Of a stretch of DNA of 64,000 nucleotides, positions 6,684 to 16,800 are shown piece after piece. Origin of the DNA: Stieleria sp. JC731 (lineage in GTDB: Bacteria > Planctomycetota > Planctomycetia > Pirellulales > Pirellulaceae). The DNA lies in contig NZ_JAJKFQ010000026.1 in NCBI RefSeq assembly GCF_020966635.1, positions 225,894 through 289,893 on the forward strand, in the 5' to 3' direction. The notes beneath the pieces are model-generated. The model did no database searches. It saw only the letters and a program-made list of their open reading frames with translations, and was not told where the DNA came from. The stretch's first letter is position 1. Each line of letters opens with the position of its first letter. The position numbers and the translations under genes were made by a program.

Positions 6684-7553
6684 CTAGTTTGGATCCGCTA
6701 TCGGAACCGTTTTGTCTTGGAAGCGAAAATAGAGATCATCGGAGTCTCGCCAGCTTGTGTTGGTGGCCGAGCGAACGTTTTTCCAGACTTCCATTTTGTC
6801 AAATAGGAGATAGGTCTCTTTGTCAGTCATCCGAATCGGTGCGAATTTCCAAGAGGTTGCCGAAGAGTTCTCCTGGATTGCCTCGACGATGATTCCACAT
6901 TCCAGGTCGTTGCCAAGATCACCCATCATGCCAAGGATGGCACCGAAACCGCTTTGGCCATCTCGCGAGATCGGGTAGAGCAGTAATGGAGTTGGCAGCA
7001 CCCGCAATTCCCAGCGTTTTCCAGACGGCTCCAAACAGTAGCCGCTAAACCGCCGCGAGATTTGACGCACTGCCAATCTGAAACGAGTTTCTGTCGGAAC
7101 CGGAATCGTGACGGCCGGAAGCGTCTGGCGATCTAGCGGCGATTGGGGTTTCCAAAGTGTACCTTCATCGGATCGGGAAACATCCAACCGGATCGGAGAC
7201 AGTGCATGCATCTCATGGACAACTCGTCGTTGGTAAGGATCATTTTGCCAAGGGAACGAAAAGATAGCCGCAATCGCGACCGGCTCCTGTGACTGTTGCC
7301 AAACGAAGACGTGTCCCAATTGACCACTGTTGCGTCGTGAATTGGTCCACTGTGAAAGGGGCGTCTCTCGCAAAGCGATCTTGGAATCCGATTGGCCCTC
7401 TAGCTCAAACGAATAGGTTCGTGCCGCGTCCAAGTGGATTGGTAGTAGGCGGTCGAGCGTGATCGAAGTCGGTCCATCGTCTTGGCCGACACAAGCGCTA
7501 GATGACTGCCAAGCGAACGCTATCAGAACCAGGCTTACTTGGAACCATCGCAT
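6684..7553 (-). CDS. Secreted hypothetical protein
   Basis: This is a 289-residue protein when started at ATG 7553, where the sequence MRWFQVSLVLIAFAWQSSSA gives a good signal peptide with a likely cleavage after SSA/CVG. A longer frame begins at 7601 but puts 16 polar residues before the signal. The mature part is beta-rich with LRVLPTPLLLY in the middle and ends without a membrane anchor. I do not recognise a catalytic motif. Proteins of this general form are common among large planctomycete sets of secreted unknowns. It sits 78 bases upstream of eda on the same strand, but a functional link is not evident. Confidence 0.65.
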   Translation of the reverse strand: MRWFQVSLVLIAFAWQSSSACVGQDDGPTSITLDRLLPIHLDAARTYSFELEGQSDSKIALRETPLSQWTNSRRNSGQLGHVFVWQQSQEPVAIAAIFSFPWQNDPYQRRVVHEMHALSPIRLDVSRSDEGTLWKPQSPLDRQTLPAVTIPVPTETRFRLAVRQISRRFSGYCLEPSGKRWELRVLPTPLLLYPISRDGQSGFGAILGMMGDLGNDLECGIIVEAIQENSSATSWKFAPIRMTDKETYLLFDKMEVWKNVRSATNTSWRDSDDLYFRFQDKTVPIADPN

Positions 7554-7846
7554 CGAATTGGCCTTTGTAAATTGTCGAACTTTAGCCGCCTGAGTCTGCA
7601 CCGGCTGATTCGGTTCAACGAAGACTCAATGACGCTACTACACTGGGGCGCTGGGCAACACAGATTCATTGTAGACGGTATGTCTTTGGCCGTGTAATGA
7701 AAAGCCATTGTTGTCGCGATCTGGGAAAGGGTTGCAGACAACGGACGAATTGGACAAGAATGGCTATTGTTGGTGTGCGTTCCCGAAAGGCCAAGAAAGG
7801 ACGACGGTGATCCAGCCAATCACGTTCACACCAAGGCTTTGTCTCG

Positions 7847-8734
7847 TTATTCCTTGGGCGGAACTTTCGCGGAAGTCGGCGTCGACTCACTTTCGGGTTT
7901 CAGCACGTTCATCACACCAGATTCCAGTGCGACTTCGGATTTGGTCACGGCTACTTTTGGATCCGATATCTTGGATTTAGAAATCGCTTCACCGTTCGAC
8001 GATTGATCGGGAAACTGGCTGAGCAGAACGATCTTTTGCCAAATTTTGCGTGAAAGGCCGGTGCTAAGTTGTTCGATTTCACTGACCGCTGCGACTGCGA
8101 CAGGATCATCGAAACGCTGAACGTAGAGGGCTGCAATTTTACCGATCAGCGAGAGCATTTCGCTGCAGTAATCAAGGTACCGGTTCAATTCGAAAGCCGT
8201 CATTGGATCGGCTGGCGAGTGCGCGGCGGCTTGATAGTTCCCCAATGTCCGTTCTGGATCTTTGGTCAACTGATGCATGTCGATCACGTGAGCGAGTGAC
8301 CGCAGTTGATGAACCGCAATGAGTGCTCGGCGACGCTTAATCCTGACTTCCAGGGAGAGCAAGAAGTAGATCGTTGCGGCCAAAACGAGTAGGGCATTGG
8401 TACCGGCGTCAAACATGCCCAGTAAGTCTGGCCAGCCGAACGATTCGTCTTTGAATCGAACCGAGTGTGTGACGGACCAGACCATCGCACCCACAATCAT
8501 GACGACAAGCGCGGCAAGGGTGTATCCGACGATGCGGATCCACCAAACCGACTCATTGATCGCACTAGCGGTGACAGCGGAGTGCTCAGCAACTTCGCGA
8601 AGTTGTTTGCAAAGACGCGATATCCCTCGACCGGCAAAACGATCTTCGATGCGCTGTTCGAGGGCGACGACGGTTTTGATAATCGCGTCTTCGCGAAGTT
8701 GCAGGTCAGAGATCACTTTTGGCGTTTGTCGCAT
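7847..8734 (-). CDS. Hypothetical membrane protein, two transmembrane helices
   Basis: This 295-residue protein has a helical N-terminus (about residues 1-60) and two transmembrane helices, near 67-90 (IVGYTLAALVVMIVGAMVW) and 112-130 (ALLVLAATIYFLLSL), separated by a loop of about 20 residues with FGWPDLLGMF. A long helical cytoplasmic region follows, and the C-terminal 50 residues are polar and probably disordered. No known domain is recognised. Its start overlaps the last 22 bases of folE2, so it is probably cotranscribed with that gene; the overlap does not by itself indicate a role in folate or queuosine synthesis. Confidence 0.7.
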   Translation of the reverse strand: MRQTPKVISDLQLREDAIIKTVVALEQRIEDRFAGRGISRLCKQLREVAEHSAVTASAINESVWWIRIVGYTLAALVVMIVGAMVWSVTHSVRFKDESFGWPDLLGMFDAGTNALLVLAATIYFLLSLEVRIKRRRALIAVHQLRSLAHVIDMHQLTKDPERTLGNYQAAAHSPADPMTAFELNRYLDYCSEMLSLIGKIAALYVQRFDDPVAVAAVSEIEQLSTGLSRKIWQKIVLLSQFPDQSSNGEAISKSKISDPKVAVTKSEVALESGVMNVLKPESESTPTSAKVPPKE

Positions 8735-9537
8735 TCGATGAATGCGAAGGCGTTGTGGTTGTGAATCGATTCGTAATTTTCACTACTGCACTGGTACCAA
8801 ACGATACGGTCGTCGTTGTTTAGGGCGACAGCGAGGTCTCGAACGATATCTTCGACAAATTTAGGATTCTCGTAGGCTCGTTCGGTCACCCATTTTTCGT
8901 CAGGACGCTTCAGTACGCTAAATACCTGGGTCGACGCACATTGCTCGATAATCGAGAACAGCTCTTCGATCCAGAAATTGACTCCGTCGGCCATGCGGAC
9001 CTTGACGGTCATGTCACAACGTTGGTTGTGGGCGCCGTACTCTGAGATCTCCTTGGAGCACGGGCAAAGGCTGGTCGCGGGGACTTTCAGCGTCATGACA
9101 AAGTCATCGGTCCCGTTGCTAGCCAGTTCGAACGCAACATCGAAGTCCAGTTTACCGCATTGGCCGGTAACGGGGGCTTTCTTGTTGATGAAGTACGGGA
9201 ACGAGAGTTCGAGGTAGGCCTCGTCCGATTCCAGCTTTTCCTTCATCCGGTTGGTGACCATCGAAAGGGTGTCGCTGCACAGCTCTTCGTGGAATTCATA
9301 TAAGACTTCCAAGAACCGAGACATGTGCGTGCCTTTGACATCGTGCGGCAGCGATACAAACATGTTGATCGTCGCGACGGTGTGTAGGAACTCGTTGCCT
9401 TGTCCCGAGCCCGGCGTGCGCAGTGAAATCGGGTAACGAACATTGGTCACGCCAACCTTGTTGATATAAACCTGGCGACCGTCTCCGGTGGATTGAATGT
9501 CGGGTAGCGGTGTCGATGTGATCGAAGGTTTCGTCAT
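8713..9537 (-). CDS. folE2: GTP cyclohydrolase FolE2 (type IB)
   Basis: This 274-residue protein of the FolE2/COG1469 family converts GTP to dihydroneopterin triphosphate, the first step for tetrahydrofolate and queuosine. Family marks are VGVTNVRYP near the N-terminus, KAPVTGQCG, the metal-binding and catalytic stretch SLCPCSKEIS followed by YGAHNQR, and the C-terminal KRPDEKWVTERAYENPKFVED. Start at ATG 9537 gives MTKPSITS; an upstream in-frame start at 9549 is four codons longer and cannot be excluded. FolE2 is the less zinc-dependent alternative to FolE; no zinc-regulator site is obvious upstream. It leads a two-gene unit with the membrane protein at 7847. Confidence 0.93.
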   Translation of the reverse strand: MTKPSITSTPLPDIQSTGDGRQVYINKVGVTNVRYPISLRTPGSGQGNEFLHTVATINMFVSLPHDVKGTHMSRFLEVLYEFHEELCSDTLSMVTNRMKEKLESDEAYLELSFPYFINKKAPVTGQCGKLDFDVAFELASNGTDDFVMTLKVPATSLCPCSKEISEYGAHNQRCDMTVKVRMADGVNFWIEELFSIIEQCASTQVFSVLKRPDEKWVTERAYENPKFVEDIVRDLAVALNNDDRIVWYQCSSENYESIHNHNAFAFIECDKRQK

Positions 9538-10174
9538 AATTGAAATCAATTGTGCGGATCGGTTGATGCGCGTAATCGATCGAAGAATCGATAGGGATTG
9601 AATCCAAACTGAGAGCTGAGGTTTTCTACAGATCAGTCAGTTCGGAAAGCAATCCCTGAGCGCAAGCAGGTTCAAGCCCACTCGGAAAACGCAAGTAGCG
9701 ACGCCGAGTTCATTGGTTGGGAGTACTGTCTTTGTACGCAGGAAATGTAAAGGGGCCGCAAAGCCTCCGCCGCATTTCGCCGAAACGCAGCCACTCCCAA
9801 ACACACGTGCAAATTCATTAAGTCGGCTCTTAAACAGTCAAGCTTAGGGAGGCGGCAGCCGCGGGCGAGCCTTCGAAAGCTGGTGGGAGTCGGTCGCAGA
9901 AACAGTAGCGATAGCTGTGTATTGAGCTAATACCGCTGTTTTGCCGTTTGCAAAATGCAGACGTCCCAGCCGTACTAGTTTGACGCGTCGGCAACCCCTT
10001 CACAATGGGGAGTACCGCAATGCAATCGAATCACCCAGAAAACGACCGAAAATTGCGAATCAGAGATGGTTTCGTCCTCCACCGTTTGGGGTGAAATATG
10101 ATTGCTGTCGCAGTAAAGCTATGCCGGTCGAAAACTTACCCGGTGAATCTGTCGAGATGAAATCGCGATTCGAA
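9538..10174. other. Long intergenic region with an inverted repeat upstream of folE2
   Basis: No gene is convincing in these 637 bases. TTGGGAGT at 9717-9724 is perfectly complementary to 9793-9800, and inside lies a GAAATG/CATTTC pair around GGGGCCGC...GCCTCCGCC, so a folded RNA of about 85 bases could form on either strand. If transcribed toward folE2 it would be a 5' leader; it does not match a riboswitch I know (no tetrahydrofolate, preQ1 or cobalamin signature seen). The rest shows nothing recognisable. Confidence 0.4.
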
Positions 10175-12037
10175 TCAGCGAATTTTTGCAGCTTCGGCAA
10201 AACACTCTGCCGCAAGTTCGTCCTCCCCCAATTGCGAATGAACTTGCCCAAGTGACATCAGTGCGGTGCGCTGGCGTGGACCCTGACTGACGAAGACAGC
10301 CTGCAGCAGATATGTCTTCGCGGCTTGCAACTGACCTTCGCGAGCAAGAAGCTCTCCATAGGGCAATGCGGCACGGTCAAAGCCGCCGCTCTGAAACAGC
10401 ACCTCGTACTGCTGGAGCCCTTCGGTGAGCTGCCCGAGTTTGACGCAGCAGTCCGCCATAAGGTACTGACTTTCCCCGTCGCCCGGGATTAAACGCAGTG
10501 CATCAGTGGCATGTCGTTTCGCCTCACTAAACTTGCCTGCCCAGTGTGTAACTTTTGCGAGGTTCCGGAAGGCAACTCCCTGACGGACGCGGTCAATCGA
10601 TCCATGAATCACGTCGGAAACTTCCTGAAAGACACCGTCCGTCGGTTGGTTTGTGACAATGCCTTCAGTCGCAAGTTCGTTGACAATCATCCGAGCCAAT
10701 TCGCCGTGACAATCAATTGTCGGATGCACGTGGTCTAGGAAGTACTCTGCACCAAAACATTGATGACCAAGCTCGGACATCGATTGGCGAGCAAGTAATG
10801 ATTCGAAGTCAACTTGAATGATTCCCGGTTGTGAACTGAAGCGACGAATCGCTTCGCGAACCTTCGTCGGTGCTCGCAATGGACAAACGTCTTCATCGAC
10901 TGCGGTTTGAAAACTCAATTCCGCAGTGCTGAATTGTTTCTTGTCGAACATCGCTTTTCCAAGCAGGTAGTTCGCTCCCGCATGCCTGGGTTGGTCACCG
11001 ACAACCGACTGCAGCATCGCCGTCGCATCTTCGATCGCACCAATGGAAATCAAATCACGAGCCGTTTCTATAGCGTTGTTCAAATCTTGCTTTCGATTAG
11101 ATACCTGGCTGGCAGCTTCAGCGGTGGGAGACTGCTGCGGTGCAATTTGTTCCGCAAATGTCCCCAGTGATTTGAAGGGTTCGCAATCACGAAGGTTGCT
11201 AGCCGGATTGATGATCGCGAGTCTTGCTCCGGCTTGTTCGGCGATCAACTTCATCCGGCCGAGGTTGAATTCCAAGTGGGCGAGAACTCCTTCATGCCAC
11301 AGGTCATCACGAACATAGCTTGACGGTCCGACGCTGTGGTTGAGCATTTCGTCGACGTCACCGGACAGCTGTGCTGAATCACTTGCTGGTGGTTCTACGA
11401 TTTGCGTCACCAGCTGCCGTGTAAGTTTTCCGACATAAGTTTTATCCACAGCAGAAGAAAGACGGGGGATCCAAGGAGACTGCTGCCGTTGTTCATCGTA
11501 AGTCCGCCATTCCAAGAACTCATTTTGCCCGGTGTAGACAATGAAAAGGTCGATGTCATAGGGAACAAACTGTTCCATCACCGCTGCCACACGGTAGCTG
11601 GCATAGCTAATGGCCCCAGCGTTGATGACTTCCCACTTCGTTTTAGGTTCAACGGCAGGAAGCAGCTTCCTCAACCATCCGCAGAAAGAAGTCCCGTCAT
11701 CGAAGGGACGTCCGTAGGTGGTTGACCCACCCAGGCAAACGATTCGAAAAACATCGGCTGGCTTGTCACGCGAAAACCTCTGCTGGTTGAACCAAACCAG
11801 TTTTGCGGAATTGAATTCAACTTCTGATGGTATCGATGAAGGAACAATCAGCGGTACCGATTCAGAAAACCCGACGTATGGGTCCGTGGGGGGCGGTGGA
11901 CTCCAAACCAATCTCAAGCAAGCCTCGAACGAGGCAAATGCGAAGATCAGCATCAGCGAAGAAAAAACGATTCGTTTCCGGCGACTTAAAGGAGACGCTT
12001 GCCGTGGGCGGACCGATTGTGTATCTGATGTTCCCAA
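10175..12037 (-). CDS. Membrane-anchored SGNH/GDSL-like hydrolase with TPR repeats
   Basis: This is a 620-residue protein. A TTG start at 12037 is chosen because AGGTGA lies seven bases upstream and because the longer frame to 12142 would overlap the divergent gene at 12077. A transmembrane anchor lies at about residues 24-42 (VFSSLMLIFAFASFEACL). The SGNH hydrolase blocks follow: CLGGSTTYG (Ser nucleophile), VINAG (Gly block), YTGQNEFLE (Asn block) and, much later, FLDHVHPT (Asp-His pair). TPR-like helical repeats occur between blocks III and V (about residues 290-360) and again after the hydrolase part (about 470-620). The inferred role is esterase or acyl-transfer chemistry on an envelope polymer; the substrate is unknown. 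Confidence 0.75.
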   Translation of the reverse strand: MGTSDTQSVRPRQASPLSRRKRIVFSSLMLIFAFASFEACLRLVWSPPPPTDPYVGFSESVPLIVPSSIPSEVEFNSAKLVWFNQQRFSRDKPADVFRIVCLGGSTTYGRPFDDGTSFCGWLRKLLPAVEPKTKWEVINAGAISYASYRVAAVMEQFVPYDIDLFIVYTGQNEFLEWRTYDEQRQQSPWIPRLSSAVDKTYVGKLTRQLVTQIVEPPASDSAQLSGDVDEMLNHSVGPSSYVRDDLWHEGVLAHLEFNLGRMKLIAEQAGARLAIINPASNLRDCEPFKSLGTFAEQIAPQQSPTAEAASQVSNRKQDLNNAIETARDLISIGAIEDATAMLQSVVGDQPRHAGANYLLGKAMFDKKQFSTAELSFQTAVDEDVCPLRAPTKVREAIRRFSSQPGIIQVDFESLLARQSMSELGHQCFGAEYFLDHVHPTIDCHGELARMIVNELATEGIVTNQPTDGVFQEVSDVIHGSIDRVRQGVAFRNLAKVTHWAGKFSEAKRHATDALRLIPGDGESQYLMADCCVKLGQLTEGLQQYEVLFQSGGFDRAALPYGELLAREGQLQAAKTYLLQAVFVSQGPRQRTALMSLGQVHSQLGEDELAAECFAEAAKIR

Positions 12038-12076
12038 TAATTCATCACCTGAGAATCTGAAACGACGCTTCTGTTC

Positions 12077-12784
12077 ATGGCAAAGAAACGCACGCAATCT
12101 TCTGAAGCTCTCATTGTGTCCCCGGGCCCCTCGGCGAATCAAGTCGTAAACGAAGCCGGCGTGACGCTCTCAGTTCCCGCAGGTTGGGAATTGCTGCCAC
12201 CCGGCGACGCCGGACTGACACGCCGGGTTAAGGCGGCTGGGCCCAGTTGGACTGTAAAAGAAAAGAAAGGGCGACGCACGTTTTCGAAAGGCGTTTGGGC
12301 ACCGGCGGAAAATATCAACGCCGCGCGATCGAAACTCGACCAAGAACGCTCAACGGAAGCCTACGCAAAACGGCGTGTTCGTGATGCGGAACGCCGAGAC
12401 AAAAAACAGGCGGAGTATGTCGAGGATTTCGAAGCAGCCGTCATCGAATTTCTGAACTTCTCGAATGTTTACGCGGACATTGCGAAACGGCTCGCCAAGC
12501 TTGTCACCACCCATGCCACACCGGTCGGCAGCGGCACAGTCGCGAGGACAGAAAGGATTCCGATCGAACGTCGGGCAGAGTCGGCTGTCATCGCTTGGAT
12601 GCGACACCAGACAACAGCCTATGACGACATGGTGATTCCTCGTGTCAAAGGAAAACGGCGTGAAGTCAGGCGGATGTTGGCGGAGCAGTCACGCAAGATC
12701 CTTGTCGCGTACCGCCAAGGCGCGGCGATCGATCGGTCAAGCTGTCCGTTGTTCAAGGCCCTAAAATCAGATGCCGCCTCCTGA
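12077..12784 (+). CDS. DUF2293 domain protein
   Basis: This 235-residue soluble basic protein has no signal peptide. The N-terminal 80 residues hold a compact region with GWELLPPGDAGLTRRV, followed by a charged helical linker with many Arg, Lys and Glu. The C-terminal 100 residues carry the DUF2293 signature, visible as AVIAWMRHQTTAYD, IPRVKGKRREVRRML and a final basic helix. The biochemical function of DUF2293 is not established to my knowledge; the basic surface would suit nucleic-acid binding (inference). It is divergent from the SGNH gene, with 39 bases between the starts. Confidence 0.8.
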   Translation: MAKKRTQSSEALIVSPGPSANQVVNEAGVTLSVPAGWELLPPGDAGLTRRVKAAGPSWTVKEKKGRRTFSKGVWAPAENINAARSKLDQERSTEAYAKRRVRDAERRDKKQAEYVEDFEAAVIEFLNFSNVYADIAKRLAKLVTTHATPVGSGTVARTERIPIERRAESAVIAWMRHQTTAYDDMVIPRVKGKRREVRRMLAEQSRKILVAYRQGAAIDRSSCPLFKALKSDAAS

Positions 12785-12797
12785 CGAACGTCGCTAT

Positions 12798-12809
12798 TGA
12801 CGTACGTCA
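12798..12809. repeat. Perfect 12-bp palindrome TGACGTACGTCA
   Basis: A perfect palindrome sits 14 bases after the DUF2293 stop codon, in the spacer between convergent genes. It could be a protein-binding site or simply part of a weak 3' structure; no T-run follows. Confidence 0.35.
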
Positions 12810-12908
12810 TTGATTGTTGCCCGACCCGTTTTGTGCGAACGCTGCACAACGATTGAAGACACATACTCTCTCTTGCTACTGAAAGGGAGAATAGGTTTTG
12901 GCAGTTCG

Positions 12909-13610
12909 CTAAAGTTCACGGATTCGAATCGATCGGAAGTAAAAGACGCTTTGGGGATCATGTGCCTGCAAAGCGATAGCGCCACCTTCGGGATCAATCA
13001 GTCTGTGTGCTCTGTCGGGCGCGCGGATCGGTGACTCAGGTTCCGTGTAATCGTTGACGAGCTTGTCATTTAACCAGACGCGAATCTGCTTCCCTTCGAC
13101 ACGGACTCGAACGGTAAACCATTCGGTTTCATCGACCGGAGATTGATCGAGATCAGCGACAGCATAAAGACTTCCGGTTTTGCGTTTTTCCTTTTCGGTG
13201 CTATTGAGCTGCACCTCGTAACCTTTGGCGAGGTACTTTTTGCGACGCAAGTCGTAACCGGTGTGGATGAAAAGCCCTGAATTCGAATTCGGTTTGCCGC
13301 GGGCGACCAATTCAATTTCAAAGTCTTTGAAAGCCTCAAATGGTTGCTGATGCCCGATAAAAAACAAGTGTGACATCGCGGTTTTGCCATGCGCTTTGAT
13401 CGCCCCGTCATGAACCGAGAACGATTCGGGAGCCACATTGGCTTTCCAACCTGATAGGTCGCGTCCGTTGAAAAGTTCCCGCCATCCTTCATTGTCACGT
13501 TCGTCGGCCATCAGCCCAGGTGATTGCCAGATCACGCTAACTGCAAGCAAGGTGAAAATGTGACATTTGTAAAACACAGCTTTCGGGAGCAGAGCCTGAA
13601 ATATTGACAT
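12909..13610 (-). CDS. Secreted DUF1080 (3-keto-disaccharide hydrolase-like) protein
   Basis: This 233-residue protein starts at ATG 13610 (MSIFQALLPK). A signal peptide runs to about residue 33 (TLLAVSVIWQSPGLMADE). The remainder is one DUF1080 domain with the concanavalin-like fold, opening with the usual WRELFNGRDLSGWK, then SNSGLFIHTGYD, YEVQLNST, RVRVEGKQIRVWLND and a C-terminal RSIRIREL. DUF1080 proteins are abundant in planctomycetes; some members hydrolyse 3-keto-glycosides, and whether this one does is not visible. A second DUF1080 domain is fused into the large protein at 56333-60577. It is convergent with the DUF2293 gene. Confidence 0.85.
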   Translation of the reverse strand: MSIFQALLPKAVFYKCHIFTLLAVSVIWQSPGLMADERDNEGWRELFNGRDLSGWKANVAPESFSVHDGAIKAHGKTAMSHLFFIGHQQPFEAFKDFEIELVARGKPNSNSGLFIHTGYDLRRKKYLAKGYEVQLNSTEKEKRKTGSLYAVADLDQSPVDETEWFTVRVRVEGKQIRVWLNDKLVNDYTEPESPIRAPDRAHRLIDPEGGAIALQAHDPQSVFYFRSIRIREL

Positions 13611-13848
13611 CGGTGCTTTGTCGCCAGACGTTGAAAAAGTTGGGGAATTCGAAATGCCTACATCGTATGACGGCGACACTGATATCTGACTCCGTCAAGG
13701 CGTACTCGATTATAACCGCTCGACTTCATCGGTATCGACTATCGTTACCAGTGAAACCCAAGCAAGGTCGAGATGAAAGGACTTTCAAAGCATCGAATCG
13801 ATGAAATTGCGTGGCAGGCATCGTATCGTTCGGTACTTGAAGCTCAGG

Positions 13849-16800
13849 TTAAATTTCGATTGCAGATCCAACTTTAGGTTTCAAAACTGCAGTCCAGGTG
13901 CACGCTGCGGCCAACAACGTCAGCAGCGCGATCGTTATAGCGGTTTGCCACCATTCGACTCGCCAGACCCGGGTCAGCTGCAACTGCAATTGCAGTGGAG
14001 CGTTCTCACTGACCTGCACCGCTCTGGTGAACCGATACACGGTGCCTTCTTCGGGAAGGCTGATGGTGATCGCTTGCGGAGCTGGCTCGGTGCCATGCTG
14101 ATGCTGAACCAGACGCGATGCAATTTGACCCAAGACGGCGTTGTCCTCGGATGTGTTTCCTTGCAGTAATTCCGTTAACTGTTGCGGGCGAAAATTCAAT
14201 TCGTTCTGCAACAGGATCGGGTTGATCGCGGCAGCATCACGTAGTTGCTTGTTATCGTCGAAGTCTGAATCGACCGGGCGATTATCAAGGTAAAGTCGTT
14301 GCCGTCGCGTGTTGAGTCCGACGATGGCTTGTTGTCGTTGGAGGTTTTCAAGCTGAACGCGAGCATCCTCGTTGGAGGCCGCGTCGAGGGCGTATTGGTT
14401 GGCGACGCTATTGAGTGCCCAAGTTGCCTTGGATTGTTCACCTTTCATCAACAGCTCGTTTGCCTGTTCAAGCAACTTCGATGCCTGCTCGGCTTGCGTT
14501 TCACGGCGTCGATTCATTTTTGACAAGTAACTGCCGCGATCATACTCATCACGATAGTCCAATTCGATCAGTTCAAGATCACCATCGTTGTCGGTCAATT
14601 CAAATCCCTTTGGCGCGACAACGTTCCACTGGATGTTTTCAAGCGGAACGTTCAGAGTCGGACTAACCAGTGTTAGGTTGGAAACACCATTTCCAGCAGC
14701 GGAATACGTAAAGCGGACGGTCGCGCTCCGGTCGTTAATTCCAGGCAAGACATAGAATTGCCATGTGTCGGAGGCTTCGCCAAGTCGAATCGAATTGACG
14801 CTTTCTCCGTTGACAAACACATTGAACAAAGTCCCTTCGCCAGGGATCTTGATTGTCATGCTACTGCGCTGAATGACATCCATCGTCAATTCGACAGACG
14901 TGAGCTGGTTTCCTGTAGAAGCGAGCACCGTTGTCAGGTTTCCTTCCGCGACACGAAGCTTCAATGCTTCGGCAAGTGAGTGGCGTTGGATGCTGATCGT
15001 CAGGGGTTGGCTGGCTCCGACCGAGCGAAACGCAAGAGCAGGCGCGTTGCGGTTTCCGGCATTTCGAATCGCTGTGGGTACACTGTTCCAGTCGATCCGT
15101 TGCCAGCCTGTTGGCAATGCTTGGGGCGAAAGTTCCAGACGACCACCGGCACGAATTGCGGCATAGCATGTCAGTTGTTTCGATTCGGGAAACTGGATTG
15201 GACGGAGCGTTTCGACGTTTCCTTGGCGATCGCCCCGACGTTCGTACTCGATTTGAAATTGAACCTTGCCAACGATTCTGCGTTTGAATTGCAACTCCCA
15301 ACGATCCGAATTGGCCGTACTGCGAATGAAGTCACTGACGGCCTCGCCAGTGGCCCGCAGTGTTTTGATCTCGTCCTCAACCAAGCCGGGAAGTTCAATC
15401 ATGATCGAGCGAACCGACGCGTTTTGAACTTCCATGTTCGCTAACAGCGTCGCGCGCGTTTGACCTTCGCGGAGCGTGATTTCATGGAGAACTTGGCCCG
15501 TGACCCACGGGGCAAGTTTTTCGATGCCGAGTTGCAAACTCCAATCGCGTTGCAATATTCGATATGCCAAATTTCCTTGGCCAAGCCCGCCAAGTGAACG
15601 CGGATCCGTTTCAGAGACGTTCTCTCGGGTGATTGTGCGGAGACGGATTCCAGTCGTCGGCCGCACCACAAACTCACCCGTCTGTCGCGTTGATTCATTT
15701 AGGATGAAAGCCGGTGCTTGCCACTGATCGACATCGGTCGGTGTCGCGGCAGTCAATGTGGCAGTGAAGCTTTGCACGCCAATAGTCTTGCCGTTCAAAT
15801 GCATCACAATGGTCCGTGTATCTGATTCGTTCACTTCAGACCAGTGGTGCAAAGCAGGACCCGACAATGATTCGACCTCGAATCCCGATGGAAGGGGGAA
15901 ACTAAGTTTGAAAACACCCGAACGTGTTATTTCGACAGCAAGGTTGATCCCGAAGACAATCCTTTCGTCACCAAAAGAGAGCACCTGCTTGGACTGAACG
16001 CGAACTTCAGGCTGCACTGGCGCTACCGCGATCGAGGCTGCACCTGCGTCACCGGTGTATCGGTAAACGCGGTGCAGTGTGATGTCTGTCGAGGGCATCA
16101 GGTCATGACGGAAATCACTTAGGTTGACTGCCGACAGTTGATCCGCTTCGATCTTTTCAGGTTGGGCATCCTGGCCAAAACCCAAAGCGATCAAACCAAC
16201 TTGTCCGTTGGCATTTTCGACAACAAGCGGTTTGACCGTGACTTCAGCTGGTAGGGCACCCAATCCACGTTGAGTTTGAATGGTCAGTTGAAAGGTCGTT
16301 GCCTGGGGCGGCTGCAGTTCGATATTCAGTTTCCGAGCGTCCGCATCAAACTGCCACGATTGCACCGGACCGGCGACATCACTTACGGTCAGTTCATCCG
16401 GCACGTCGATAACCAGTTGGCTCAGTTGGCCTTGTGACGTGCGGATCTGAAACTGGTGCACTCCGTTGACCACACCAGGTCCCGGCATATAGACCTGACT
16501 GCCTTCGACATAGAACATCGATTTTTCAGTCGAAACGTCACGTGCCTTTGGGCGGACAAAGATGACTCCAGGACGCGGCTGAAGAAGGATTTCTGCTTTC
16601 GTTTCGTCGGCCGAGTCAGTCGGTTTGATTCGGACAACTGACGGACTTGTCACTTCCCATCCCGATTGGTTGGACGTCACGGTGATGCGTTGGATTCCGG
16701 CAATGCCAGTTGGAATCGTGATTCCCGCAAGTGGATTCACTTGTTCAATCTGGTATTCGAATGTCGCTTTGTGCTGCGAAACGGAGTCGTCATCAGAGTC

